Below, piece by piece: positions 45,351 to 57,339 of a stretch of 64,000 nt of DNA. Position numbers and translations under genes: made by a program. Position 1 is the stretch's first letter, and the number at the start of each line of letters is the position of its first letter. The stretch comes from Macrotis lagotis (Eukaryota; Chordata; Mammalia; Peramelemorphia; Peramelidae), in contig NC_133663.1 in the NCBI RefSeq assembly GCF_037893015.1, positions 221,987,753-222,051,752 on the forward strand, read 5' to 3'. Under the pieces are notes generated by a model. That model did no database searches and was not told the origin of the DNA. It worked only from the letters and a program-made list of their open reading frames with translations.

Positions 45351-45655
45351 TTGATTATCATTAAAATAGAGTAAGCAAATGAAAATTTGTAAATAGAAAA
45401 TCTCAGAATGAATTACTAACAATAATGTTAATTTGTATGACATTTCTGCATTTAATTAAATGGTTTCCAAACTTAAAGTTTGAGGGACCCCCTCCCTCCC
45501 TGCAACAGTTGTGTTACTGCTGACAGGATTGCTGGACATCTTGCAATAATTCTATGATCCAGTATCCTAAACCCTTGAAATAACTCAGGCACATGATTAA
45601 TATGGAAATATATTTAACATAGTTCTACATGTATAACCTATATTAAATTACTGTC

Positions 45656-45840
45656 AAACTGCTTTTGGAGTTTTCTTGGCAAAGATACTGTAGTAGTTTG
45701 CCATTTTCTTCTCTGGCTCAGAGGTGAGGAAGCTGAGGCAAAACAATGTGACTTGCCTAGGGTCACAGAGCTATTAAGTATCTGAAGATGGATTTGAACC
45801 CTTGGGCCTTTCTAACTCTAGGCCAGCTAGCTGTCCATGA
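45656..45840 (-). mobile_element. MAR1-like SINE
   Basis: Reverse: 'tttggagttttcttggcaaag', 'agtttgccattttcttctc', 'gcctagggtcacagagctat', 'gatggatttgaacccttgg'. Confidence 0.85.
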
Positions 45841-45995
45841 CTCCTAATTCCAAATCCAGTATACTTTCTGCTATGTCACCCAGGTATTTCTGTGAGATGG
45901 AGGAATGAAGGCATAAAGTGAATTGCCTTCAAGTGACTTGGTGATAAAGTCAGGATCTCCTAACTGCCAGTGTAATGCTTTTTCTGCTATTCCAT
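45841..45995 (-). mobile_element. MIR-like CORE-SINE fragment
   Basis: Faint reversed CORE-SINE wording adjoining the MAR1-like SINE ('gaattgccttcaagtgac', 'gtcaggatctcctaactgcc'). Confidence 0.5.
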
Positions 45996-46254
45996 AGGAT
46001 TTTTACGTTAGGTTTTTAGCTATCATTATTCTAAAGTATTTTATTTTCCTTATGTCTTGGCATTTATTGTTGAGAAAATTATGATTATGAAGTAGGGGAA
46101 ACTGGAAGTGCTGTTATTAACAAAAACATCATTAAGCACAGAAGCAATAACAAAATGAATTACCCATTAAAGTCTGGTCTTGGTTTAATTAATAAATATA
46201 AGTGGTAAGAAATGAGAATTTTTTATTTTTATTTTTGTCAAATCTGGTCTCTTT

Positions 46255-46400
46255 GAATGGAAGCATATACAAAGAATTCATAAGACCTGGATTTAAATTC
46301 TGCTTAAGGCAAATTATTATTTCTCTATGCCTCAGTTTCATCATCCATAAAATAAGGGAATCATGTTCATTACCTCTTAGGTTCCTTCTGTCTCTGAGCC
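46255..46400 (+). mobile_element. MIR-like CORE-SINE
   Basis: 'gacctggatttaaattctgc', 'tctatgcctcagtttcatc', 'ccataaaataagggaatcat'. Confidence 0.7.
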
Positions 46401-46434
46401 CATGTTAATGGCAGGCAATCAATATTGGACTTGC

Positions 46435-46672
46435 AGTCATCATAATTGTAATGGCTAATAATTTATGTAGAGCTTCAAGGTTTGCAAAGCACTTTATAGA
46501 TCATTTGATCCTGTGAGGCTGACACTACTATACTCATTTTACAGATGAAGAAACTGAGGTTGAGAGATTAAATAATTTTCTCATGGTCACATATCTAAGT
46601 AATTATCTAAGAAAGAATTGCATCTCAGGTCTCCTTGGTTTCAAATCCAGCACTGTATCTTTTGTACTACCC
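46435..46672 (-). mobile_element. MIR-like CORE-SINE
   Basis: Reverse: 'aggtttgcaaagcactttat', 'catttgatcctgtgaggc', 'cattttacagatgaagaaac', 'catggtcacatatctaag'. Confidence 0.82.
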
Positions 46673-49080
46673 CAGTGGCCTCAAATCTGAGTTCAATTTA
46701 CCAGGTGTCTGAACAAGAGACAAGTGATCTCACTTCTTTGAGACTAATTCCTCATGTTTTGTGTGGGGAGAACAGTATCTCCTCAAAAGTTAGTTCACAT
46801 GATTAAATAATAAAATGTATGGATCTTCAGTTTTCTGAGTTACTTTGAATTCCTTCTGGAGCTTTTTTAGGTTTATAATTTTAATAAGTTGAGTTCTATT
46901 AAGAAAACCCTTGGAATACCTGATCGTGAAAATGAAATGATATTGAATGTGTCAGAAACAACCTTTATCTCTTCTCTCTTCAGACATTATGCAATAGATG
47001 CAAAAATAGTGATTGGAATTTTGGGGGAGCTATGAGGTTGTTGGAATTGGGAAGAAAGGTGAAATAGCTCTGAACCTCAAACCCATTTCCCTCCTATGAC
47101 AACAAAGAGGGCTTCTTTTGTAAGCCTAGTAATACTTAACTTCATAGCTGCAAATTATCTTGTTTTAACTTAAGAATGTAATGGTGATGAAAATCAATTT
47201 TCAATCAGATTATCTAGAAGTAATGTTTTTATTTATTGCTTAATGTGAAATTCTAAGAATAGGTAGAAGAAAAATTACACAGGACTTAAATTGGGAGATC
47301 TTATACTCCTTTTAAATTATTATTAAAGGTAATAGGAGAAATGTATGTTCAAATAGTCTCTGTAGGGCATTATTTTTTCAGGAAAAGAATAATGATTTTT
47401 TTAAACTTCTATTTATGTATTCATTGTTCTCACTTTGATTGATGGGTCAAAGAGACTGGAAAATACAATCCTAAGTATGATATAAATGCAAAACTGACTC
47501 ATATTTTGAACTACTCTGAAAATGTAGAGTAATTAATAGTAAATAAATTATCTTATTGGTACTTATGATCAATATTAATGGCTACCTTCAAACTAATTCT
47601 GTCATAGGTATAAATGATGAAATATATATATATATATATATAAAATTTATTTTTTAAAGTTCAAAAATAAAAATATTGTCAAGTGCATTCTATAAGCACC
47701 AGGTATAATCTAAATCTTTGAGCTTGCATTTCTTTGTGGCCTCTCTAGATTGTATAGACAAAATTTCTGGAATAAGATATTAGTATTTTTCAAATAAAAA
47801 TTAAAAAAAGAAATTAAAGAGATATAATTATCTGGGTAGTTTATTAATCTGAATGTTACCATAATAAAAAGATCACAATTATGTAAAGGGGAGAAAAAAA
47901 CTGTTATTTCACATTTTTCATATTTAGATGGCTAATGTGACTTTCAAGAACAAGGAAGATCACAAATGAGCCTCTGATCAAGTAAAGGCAATTTTCCTTT
48001 GCCTGTGAATAATGGATTGGTAAGAGATCCTTCCAGCATTAATTTTTATTGATTTCTATATTCATATAATATTGCTAGTTTTCTTTTAAAAATGTGATCA
48101 TTTGGGGCATTTGTTTCCTGCAGCATGCAGTTACATAATCAGATATAACTGAAGTGATCAAATGGTTTTCTCCAATACCTATACACTATCAAAAAAAGAA
48201 TTACTGAAAACCAATACCTTGTGCTGTTTTCTGTAAGTTTAATTAGTTCTTGCCTCTAGTTTTCTTATACTCTGAGCTGTTCCTCTAATTCTCTACCCCC
48301 CCCCACTCTATCAGGGAGCACAAAAATAACAATTTGCTTTTATGGGCTCTTTACTGTTTAAATGGAAAGGAAAAATACGATTTCATTTTTTTTTTGTAAT
48401 GCTATAATGAAGTAAGGACCTTGTATGAAGAATGATCTTTGCTTGTAGGATAGCTATATACATTCTAGCATGTTTCATTTTATTAAGCTTTATTTCTGAG
48501 TTATGATTTTAAAGAAATCTGAATAACTCCAAAATGCTCAAGTGATGGGTCCAAAAGATGCATCAAATAAGTAGCAAGATGTCATAAGTGTGTCTTTCAA
48601 AGATCGTAATTATTAACTCAGAACATTTTTAATCTAAAAAAGGCTTAGATTTTCATGACAATAATTAGCATGTTCTTATTTGAACTCATGAATTCAATAC
48701 ATCTGCTAAAATATACTGAAAAGTTCTTCGTTGTAAAGAAATCATAATGCTAGAGTCATTAACAAGTAAACATTCATCTAAAAGGTACAGTTTATGACTT
48801 TTATATAGAAAAACATGATTCATTCTGCACAGAGACGCGTTTATTTTAGGTGTTCTGTGGAACCATCTCCCATCTCCAACAGGCTCCAGTCCTCTTAGCA
48901 GGTGTCAGAAATAGCCTGAATTTAGTGTAACATTTTGCACTGATATTTCTGATGCTGTTTCAAGCTATTTTTACGCGATATGCAACTTCCTGCTGGTTCT
49001 ATTTATAACGAAGCTCGGAGACCAGTTGCAAAATCGACCTAAAAAAATGACTTTCCAATTGCAAATGTCATCAGGGATAC
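46673..49080. other. Repeat-poor region upstream of the CpG island
   Basis: 2.4 kb with no SINE or LINE recognised and only an (AT)n run at about 47621-47641. Such thinning of repeats is common next to active promoters and may include upstream regulatory sequence. No exon seen. Confidence 0.5.
48965..49008 (+). promoter_or_regulatory. Two MEF2-like A/T motifs
   Basis: CTATTTTTAC at 48965-48974 and CTATTTATAA at 48999-49008, 34 bp apart, just upstream of the CpG island. The second fits the MEF2 consensus CTA(A/T)4TA(A/G) and the first misses only its last base. Sequence match only; chance is possible in AT-rich DNA. Confidence 0.25.
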
Positions 49081-49991
49081 TATGGTAATTTCTCGAAGCT
49101 AGCAAAGAGGGCGGGCTTGGCTGTGAAGCCACGAGCAGGGGATGCCCGAGGAGGCGATTCCAAACTTTGCATTTCCAGGAGGGATCAAAGCAAAAAAGCA
49201 GAAGCGAAGTTTGGAAAGGCAGCGATCCCTTCCCAGCTGCTCATCCGACTGGGCAGTGCCCGGGAGAGCCACTTTGTGACCCCGCGCGGCAGGGGGTGGT
49301 GACTGGTGGGGGGGGAGCATCTTTTTTGCAGGACTGGAGACCGGGCAGGGTGGCGGGAAGTAAAGCCCTAACTTTTTTTTTTTTAAGTGAATAGTTTCAT
49401 GGAAAATGTTTTAACGCACTAGCAGAAGAGCCCCGCTCTGGCGCGCGTCGAGACCTCGCGAGTAATATTTTCCTGGCACAGGCGCCAGGCTGCCCGAGGC
49501 CGGTCGGACTGGGGCGCCCTCCGCCCGCTTCCCGAGCCTGCGGTCCCGGGGGCCCGACTCCGCTGCGGGCAGCGGCGCGGGGAGATGGCGGGGAAGGTGT
49601 GTGTGGGGGTGCACCGCTGCCCCCCGTGGCAGGGAGGGGGCTCGGGACGCTCCCTCGGGCCGGCCCGGCTGGCACTCCCGTGCCCGGGGGGCCGCACGCA
49701 GCCCGAGCCCGGCCCGCCTCGGCACTCCGGAGGGGGTGGGGTCCGGCGGACAGTTGGAAGGCACGTGGCGCGTGGCGGGGTGGGCGGCGCCCGGAATAGG
49801 GACCCTCGGGCTCCGCTTCCCGTCTGGAGGGGCGGGGGAAGGGGGAGGAGTGAAGCGGCCTGCGGGGGTTGGGGGTGGGCAGAGGAGCGTGTGGGGCGCC
49901 GCGCGCGCCAGTCCTGCTCCTTCCCGCCCCCCTGCCCCCGGGGCCGCGACTGCTGCGGGGCATGCGCGGCTCCGCGCGGCGCTGCACAAAC

Positions 49992-50011
49992 ATGGCGGCG
50001 GCGGCGCCGGC
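49992..50011 (+). CDS. Candidate first coding exon of an unrecognised gene
   Basis: ATG at 49992 in a strong Kozak setting (A at -3, G at +4) encodes MAAAAP and two bases of the next codon. It then meets a good donor, GGC|GTGAGT, at 50011/50012. Without splicing the frame stops at once (TGA 50013-50015). Spliced to the exon at 50746 it stays open: MAAAAPA, then WTFVPMTPVKEKR. A second good donor, GAG|GTGAGT, at 50079/50080 would turn this ATG into a seven-codon upstream ORF. The start would then more likely be the ATG at 50762. The 5'UTR extends upstream inside the island; the start site is unknown. Gene not recognised. Confidence 0.45.
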
Positions 50012-50745
50012 GTGAGTCCCGGCGCCGGACGGCCCAGGTGACAGAGCGCCCCCCGCGCCCCCCGGGACCCCCGGAGGAGGTGAGTCGTGACCGCCGCCTC
50101 GGGCCCAGGCTCGTTTCTCCGGATTGTCCTCCGGCGGGCGGGCGGCGCGCGTGTGCGGGTGTGTGAGTCGGGGGGGGAAGCGAACCCCTCTTTCTCCCCG
50201 GCTGGCTGTCTCGCCCGGGGAACGCCCCCCTCCACCCCCGCCGGGCGGCCCCGACCCGGCCGGGGCTCCGCCCCCTCCCGCCTGCCCTCTCCCGCGCTCG
50301 GAGCAGACAGCCGGGCGGGCGCGCAGGGGGCTCCCCGGGCGGGCTCGGGACGCCGGCGCGCGCCCCTTCCCGCGGCCGCCCCAGGTGTCGGCACGCCGAG
50401 CGGGGAACGCCGCTCCTTCCCGCCGCCGCGCCCCAAGCCGGGCAGGGGCGCCCCCGGGGGGCGGGCGCGGGGCCTGCCCTCCTCCCCTCCCCCTCCCCCT
50501 CGCCCCCCAGAGAGCTTCCCCTCGCACGGGGCGGCACCGGCCTGGCCTCGCCTCGCCTCGCCTGCACCTTCCCCGCGGCCCCCCGGCGGTGCGCGCTGCG
50601 GGCGCCCGGCGCTGGGCCCGGGGCCGGCTCGTGGGGCCGCGCGCCCGGGGCGGTGTCGGGGGCACTTGGTGCGGGGCAGCGCTCTGCCCTCGCCCTCCGC
50701 GGGACACTCTGCCCTTGCGGGGGCGCACCTTCTTCCCCCTTACAG

Positions 50746-50787
50746 GTGGACCTTCGTCCCCATGACTCCAGTAAAGGAGAAGCGGAG
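50746..50787 (+). CDS. Candidate 42-nt second exon of the CpG-island gene
   Basis: Bounded by a strong acceptor (CTTCTTCCCCCTTACAG, ending 50745) and a strong donor (GAG|GTAAGG at 50787/50788). It is 42 nt long, a multiple of three. Continuing from the donor at 50011 it reads ..A-WTFVPMTPVKEKR-, leaving two bases (AG) for the next exon. The intron between would be 734 bp (or 666 bp from the alternative donor), all CpG island. It also contains an ATG at 50762 (weak Kozak, C at -3) that could start translation if exon 1 is non-coding. I do not recognise the protein, and the next exon was not found in the window. Confidence 0.5.
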
Positions 50788-51014
50788 GTAAGGGTCGTGG
50801 CTTCCCGCGCGAGTCCGCGTAGTCTGCTGCTTTACTGTAAAATTTTTGAAAACTCCACGTATTTACAAAAGTTCATCCTAATCCTGGGCTCATGGACATA
50901 ATTTATATTTTATTTTTAGTAACTGAATACCTTGAGCATATTCTGTTGTTATCCTCGTTTTTGCCATTAAAAAAAAGTCTTTTTTTAAAACATCTTTTAA
51001 CAAGATGCTCAACG

Positions 51015-51080
51015 TTAAACTCACGTATTGTAGAGGGGTGCTTTCTATTAAACTCACGTATTGTAGAGAGGTGCTTTCTA
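51015..51080. repeat. 33-bp tandem duplication
   Basis: Two adjacent 33-bp units starting TTAAACTCACGTATTGTAGA (51015-51047 and 51048-51080), one mismatch. Each holds a CACGTA word. Confidence 0.95.
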
Positions 51081-51254
51081 TAATAGAGAAGAGAAATGGA
51101 GACAAAAAATGTGACTTGTCTCATGCCATCTGCAGGCTTACTGAGGATATTTTTTTTAGAAACTTTGTGATGGGCCGTTTTAATGATTCTAGAATGACAG
51201 TGTCACCCGTGTCAAACTGGAAATATCAAAAGTTTTATAGTTGAATCCAGGCAT

Positions 51255-51480
51255 GGTTATGAAGCACCTGCTTTGTGGCCGTGTGCGAAGCACCAGGAAT
51301 CCACGGAGGCAAGAGACCCCTTCCCTTCTAATGGGGGACACGGTATGGGAACAGATGCACAGAGCAAGCCTCTTATAGAAGTAGGAAATGATGGTCAGAG
51401 GGAGGGCTATAGCATTAGGAGGGGCTGCGGAGGGCTTCCTCTAGGAGATGGAGTTTTATTTGGGACATAATAAGCTCATT
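51255..51480 (+). mobile_element. Old dispersed repeat, head and early body
   Basis: 'gcacctgctttgtggccgtg', 'cccttcccttctaatggggg', 'gcttcctctaggagatggag'. Same family as 42050-43270. Confidence 0.55.
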
Positions 51481-51959
51481 CTTTAGAAGATTAAGCTATT
51501 CACCAGGTGCTAATAACTCCATACTGTTAGTATGTATCTGACTTATTCTGAATAAACAAAAAGTTACTAAGAGTAAATCTTTTCATATTTTTATGCTTAT
51601 TAGTTACTTTGCTACTAATATCTGTTTCCTCAACAATAACATATACAGATGTGGGGGAAAGTGCTTTTAGAAATGCCCTACAAGTGAATTCTTGGGAGCA
51701 AGCCTTTTTTTTTTATAGATACCTACTTGGTGTCTTGAATTTGTTTGGATATTGAACTCTTTGTAGTCTTCAAAAGAGCCTGAGACAGCACCTTTTTTAA
51801 GGTGGAGAGGTGAGGTCCTGAAACGATTTAGGAAGGTAATTGCCAAACGTTTTGAAAGATTGACTGGATTTTAGAAAAGAAATGGGATAGAACCAACATT
51901 TGAGGGATCACACTCCCAAAGCTGCTTTCATGTGTATCATATAAGGATGTCTGATAAGG

Positions 51960-52150
51960 TATAACTGATAACTGATATTTTATATAGTGATTTAACAATT
52001 GCAAAATACTTAGCATTGGAGCCTCACAACAATCTTGTGAGGTGGTTGTTAAGTACTCTCCATTTTACAAATGAGAAAACTGAGGTCTAGAGTAGTGAAA
52101 TAACTTGATCTGGATCATAGCCATCTCCTTTCTGACTCCCAAGTCCTTCA
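51960..52150 (-). mobile_element. MIR-like CORE-SINE
   Basis: Reverse: 'cctcacaacaatcttgtgag', 'ccattttacaaatgagaaaa', 'ctgaggtctagag'. Confidence 0.78.
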
Positions 52151-53109
52151 CTTCCTATTGAGATTCTGTTTCTACAATTGTCAGACCTTATTATTCATTT
52201 AACATTATCACGTTTTTGTTGAGTATACACTAATGCAGCACACTATGATTGAGAACAGATGAATAAAGAAGTTGTGTGAGTAGATTGTAGAAAACCTAAA
52301 AAATTTATTCATAAAAATTCCAAGGGCATTATTGATTAACAGTTTACTGGAAAAATGTTCACATGTAAATCAGTATAAATATTAAAGATAATTTTTTCAG
52401 CAAGTTTGGGGCAACAATATCCTATAAAGAATATTGTTCTACAAATCAATCTTGACTTTTTTACTTGCAAAAAAGTATAATATTAATGATATGGTACTGC
52501 AATTTAGTTTTATATTAAAATATGTTAATATGAGAAATAATTTCAGGCTCCAGTGATGGCTAGGAAGTAAGTCCTAAATGAAATAAGAATTTCTCTTGTG
52601 GTTAAGGGTCACTACGAAGTGAGACCTGGAGGCTTCCTTGTTCTTTGTTTGGGGTGTTCTTCCTCCCCAATCCTCTCTACCTCTCCCAGTATAAATTGTT
52701 CTCTTAAACAAGTATTTTTCTTAATGGTTAAGATTTTAAGGTTGTAATTTCCTTAGTTAAATTTTGGTTAATTCTTGTTAGAATTCTAATTATTTAGCCA
52801 TTTAAAAATCTAATAACCATAACAAACTTGTGTTATAGTATGTTGTAAAAGTCTTTCATTTTCTTTTTTGGTTTGTTGAAATTTAACTGCTTGCTTCCTT
52901 CCTTGAGATACTTTTCAACCCTTCTTTGTTGATGGTGTCTGTTTCTTCTTCAGTGAAATGGTGATCGTAATTCTGTGCAGCTTTCCTGAGAAATAATTAA
53001 TGATAGTAAAGAGCCTTGAAAAGGTTGCATGTATATCAAATCATTGTGCATGACATCCCTTGGTTCATTTAAAGAGGATTGGGATCGCATTCTTTTTTTT
53101 TTCTTTGAA

Positions 53110-53218
53110 GATATTTTGAATATTCTATTATCATTTGTTTTGTCTTTGTTCCACAACATGTTAGCACAGTGTTTTGCCTTTAGTAAGCACTTAATAATAT
53201 GTTTGTTGAATTGAATTT
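53110..53218 (+). mobile_element. L2/MIR 3' tail
   Basis: 'tttgtctttgttccacaac', 'tagcacagtgttttgccttt', 'agtaagcacttaataatatg', 'tttgttgaattgaa'. Confidence 0.8.
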
Positions 53219-53697
53219 AGTGTACATCTACCTTTTCTAATCTCAGCAATGGTTGAAGTCAGAGATGTGACTAATCTGGAATAGGAATTTCTTCCTAGGG
53301 ATACCAAAGAGAAAGTCTAGTGGTGATATTTACTGCTGTCTATTATCTTTGCTTCTATTTTCCTAATGTTTACCTTGTCTTTGTTTTTATTTCAGTGATT
53401 AATGGTAGTTTGAGGTAATTTTCTGTATTTCTTTACTCTTTATATTCTTATTTCTTACTTTAATTTGGCCACATTGGAAAGGCATATTTGAAAGAAACAG
53501 AACTCTTGGCTCCTGACAGAGTAATGAATAAGTTTAGAGCTATATTATGTATTGGAATTGGCAGTTCAAGGTAACAATATCCTTTAGGATGGGTGTGTGT
53601 GTGTGTGTTTATATATACTTGTGTATATATACTTTACAATTCCCAATCTCTGTAATTTTTTCCTGATCCAAGATGCCTTAGAAAAGAGATGCTTTTT

Positions 53698-53764
53698 AAC
53701 TTAGCTGTGTGTTACCTTGGGAAAGTCACTTAACCCCCTTGCCTTGCAAAATTAAAAAAAAAGG
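53698..53764 (+). mobile_element. 5'-truncated tRNA-derived SINE tail
   Basis: 'agctgtgtgttaccttggga', 'aagtcacttaacccccttgc', 'cttgcaaaa' and an A-rich tail. Confidence 0.85.
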
Positions 53765-53840
53765 AGAAGGAAAAGAGATACTTTTAGGTGTTTTAGGTGT
53801 TCAGAATTTTGCTTTGGAAGTGAAAGGTTGAGTTATTTTT

Positions 53841-53997
53841 TTATTTATTTTTTTTAGGTTTTTACAAGGCAAATGAGGTTAAGTGGCTTGCCCTTGCACA
53901 CAGCTAGGTAATTATTAAGTGTCTGAGACCAGATTTGAACCCAGATACTCCTGTCTCCAGGGCCGGTGCTTTATCCACTGTGCCACCTAGCCGCCCT
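53841..53997 (-). mobile_element. tRNA-derived marsupial SINE
   Basis: Reverse SINE with a 14-bp duplication, GTTGAGTTATTTTT (53827-53840) and GTTGGGTTATTTTT (53998-54011), one mismatch. Confidence 0.93.
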
Positions 53998-55899
53998 GTT
54001 GGGTTATTTTTAAAGAAAGGTTTCAGGGATTCCCTGGACATGGTTCTTAAATTTATTATTTTTTTATTTGGGAAACAGAAAAAACAAATCCTTGCTATTA
54101 TATGTTAATGTAGCATTGACAACACATATGATTTGTTATAAGATAAATTTAAGCTTCCCAAAATTTAGAATGTTTGGATTTGAAGAACTGTCAAAGGAAT
54201 GTTCCAGTGATCATTTAATCCCATTTCTAAATTGGTATGGTTCCTAAAATTTTTGAATTTGAGGAAAATCACAAATGACAAATTTGACAATTAGTTCCTA
54301 TATTTTAGATTGCTTGAGTGGAATTCTTGTGTCTCCTGTTTTTTTTTTTCTTTGACTTAGTCTGTTTTATTAATTTAGTCTTATAAAACCAGGAGATCAC
54401 AGAAATTGCATTGTATGCTTCACTAAACTCATAAATGATCCTGTTTGGCATGGAATTAAAATCTTTTGGTCAGTACAGACAAGGATTAACTTTTGATGGA
54501 ATTAATTGATGAGACATTTTTTGTTATTAATAAACAAGATTATTTTTTGGAACCTGAATATAGTTAGACACAAATAATAGTTTATATGTTAATGCTGCCA
54601 AACTTTTATCTTCTGCTTATCTGGGTAAATTTCTTCTTTAAACAGGATATGGTAGAAATGAAAGATAATGAACTTGTTGAGACACTAAGTATTGATAAAG
54701 TAATAGATTTGAATGATAAAGCATAAATGTTTTAGTAACATGCCTACCAGAACACAGAGAACCCTATTTTTCATTTAATTTTTTTTTCCTTCTATGAAGA
54801 TAAAGGTCGTTAATTTCATCATCTTTTTGGAAGCTGATAGGAGATATGCTTAAAAACTTGTGTTTCTTTTCAGTTGATTTTGGAAACCTTTGAAATATCT
54901 ATCTATCTATATTCAACATTTTAGTGCCAATAAAAACTTGTTTTTGAATGGTTGTTGAAATATCTTATTTGGGTGATTAGCTGGTATCCATTAATGTTTG
55001 AAGAACTTTTCAGGGATCTTTAGTTTTTTGTGCATCACCGATTTAGGTTTATGGCATGCATTTTTATAGTGTTGTCCAGTGGGGTTTGTTTTTGTCATTT
55101 CCATCATTAATCCTAGATCTGGTGTTAGAAACATAAATCTAGACCAATAATGGGAACAAGCTGTAACCTGACCATTTCTTTTGTCAAAATGTTGCACAGT
55201 GAGGTATTTGTAGTAAATTGACATGCCCATCATTCATTTTAGTACTATTTAAGTGTTAGTTTTCAGACTTTCTTTACTCAGCCCATGACTGTATTTTAAA
55301 AGAAAAGGAATTTACTATTGTAAATCAGAATTTAGGCCATTTTTGACTTTGTTTTTTATCTTCTGAAATAATCAAGGTTCTTGTAAAAGTAAAATTATAA
55401 ATAATTCATATGTTGAATTTGAATTTTCTGAATAATTTGATTATTCAAAATAACTAAATTGTCTAGTTGAATTGGTGTTTCTTTTGACCTGGGAAAGGTT
55501 AAATTTCTTGAGTTTGATAGAATCACTAAACTAAAGGAATTTAAACTATTACTTGGGAAATCTCAGGTTTTCTTTGCTAATAAAAGACATTCAGGTTCAT
55601 ATATATATATTATATATACCTATAAGTTGTATCTGTATGTATATTTCATTTTGTAGAAGGTAGCAAAACAAATTTTGGTTATTTTATGATTAAGTTATAT
55701 AACTTACATAAGAAAACTGAATGATAATTTGAAAATATTAATTATCAAAGCTATTTTATGTCAATATTTATGAAGTAAATATTTTAGGCTGTTTATCACT
55801 TGAAATTCAATATGTTAGTGATAGGTTTTAGATGTTATTTTCAGCATATTAGTAGACCTAACAAGGGAAATAGAAATTGTTTTATTAAACATTTTTCTG

Positions 55900-56070
55900 T
55901 GGGAAAGGTAGCATGGTGCAGCAGAGAGAGATGATTTCTGTACTTAAAGTAGGGAAGACCTAGATTCAAATTCTGCCTTTAGTATTTGTTAGTTGTGTGA
56001 TGTTCAGATCACTAAAACATTATGAGCCTTAAACTTCCCAAGATATAAATAATAATGAGTTGATGTTGTG
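55900..56070 (+). mobile_element. MIR-like CORE-SINE
   Basis: 'aggtagcatggtgcagcag', 'gacctagattcaaattctgc', 'gttagttgtgtgatgttcag'. Confidence 0.7.
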
Positions 56071-56804
56071 GAAGAAATTCTCATGTTATTAGAATTGCAG
56101 TTATATAATGCAAATTTTCTTCAACAATAAATACTATTTGAGCAAAGCATGTTAATTAAAATTTATGAACTGCTTTTTGAAAGATAAATTAAAAATTTCA
56201 TTCAGGTCAGCAGGGGAAATTCAGACTTGTTTTTGCTTTATAAAGTTTGATTTTGGTAGTTTTATTTGATTAGAAAGATAACATTTTTCTTACCTTTCTG
56301 ATCCCAGAAGCTTTTTGTTCAAAACTGTTGTTTACTATAGAATGAATTCAAAAAGGAAAAGTACAAGATGCTATTAGTAGTTTCCCAAGAGTTGAATGTA
56401 TGACTTCCAAAGTTTGCAATTGAGATTTTTTGAAAAGACAACATTAAACATCCATATGGAATAATTGATTCCTAGGTTCAACATTTTTGAAAATATTATT
56501 TCATTTTCTTTTTCTTTTTTTGATATACTTTTTTTTTATACTTGTGCTATTCTGGGAGTACAGACTCCCCACTCCTGTTAGGGTACTGAAGCTTGCTTGG
56601 ACTTGCTTCATTTCCAGCCTGGCCTCGTTTGCTCTTTGAGCAACTGTAGGGACTCACCATATTGGTGCCATAGTTAATTTGGACATCTGATGAGCTTTAG
56701 CCCAATTGGAATTCAGAACTCTCCAAATTAAAGGATCTAGCAGGCTCTGCTGGGAGCTAGGACCTTACTGTTAGATTTGGGAAGAGAAAGGATAGGAAGA
56801 AGCA

Positions 56805-57010
56805 TTTCTAGAGCCTATATTTTATGTAAATAGCTCCTTTTATATTCAGTAACTATCCTGGCAGGCAGAACCTCTTAGTATCTCCATTTTACTATTGGGG
56901 AAATGGGGGAAAGTATAAATTAAGTGAGTTGCCCAGGGTCACACAGCTGGTAAATGTCTGAGGTTGGATTTGCACTTAAGTCTTCTTGACATAGGTCCAG
57001 TACTCTTGTC
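56805..57010 (-). mobile_element. MIR-like CORE-SINE
   Basis: Reverse: 'ctccattttactattggggaa', 'gagttgcccagggtcacaca', 'gctggtaaatgtctgaggt'. Confidence 0.82.
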
Positions 57011-57339
57011 TAATAGCCTAGACTAGTGCTATAGGTATGCAATACTATATCTGGTTGTACAATTGATGGAAGATCGTTTTCAGGATGAGTTGTCTTCTAT
57101 TTCCATTGTGCCTGTGGCAAGAGAACTTCAGTGTTACTTATCCACCTTTGGTGTTCACCTTTCACTCAACTCTTTACTTGTGGCTCTAAGATGCTGCAGT
57201 TATATGTGGTGACCATACTTTAATAACCATCTCTGAAGATAGGCTAAAAAAACTTGAGGGTAATTAGACTATACCAAGTGTGAGAAGACTTCTTCCAGTA
57301 CCATGATGCAGTTACTGCTAGGGAGTGCTTGGAACTTGG

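Larger units (their letters stand above)
49080..50830 (+). promoter_or_regulatory. CpG island promoter
   Basis: Abrupt change from AT-rich DNA to GC-rich DNA dense in CpG, strongest from about 49420 to 50790. CpG is rare elsewhere in the window, so this tract must be kept unmethylated in the germ line. GC-box-like GGGCGGG words occur (for example 49108-49115, 49779-49790). No TATA box is seen near the exons. AAACATGGCGGC at 49988-49999 matches the YY1-type motif that commonly overlaps start sites of housekeeping genes. Overlapping long open frames on both strands here follow from the base composition and are not taken as genes. Confidence 0.92.

Noticed and set aside
49397-50791. Long overlapping open frames of 193-443 codons on both strands in the CpG island
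   Set aside because: All frames on both strands are open because stop codons are rare in GC-rich DNA. The translations are low-complexity Pro/Arg/Gly/Ala with no domain, so they are composition artefacts.
54645-54726. Possible exon after TTCTTCTTTAAACAG (open: DMVEMKDNELVETLSIDKV)
   Set aside because: It joins out of frame to the 50746-50787 exon (stop after two codons), has no donor, and ends in its own stop. Probably chance.
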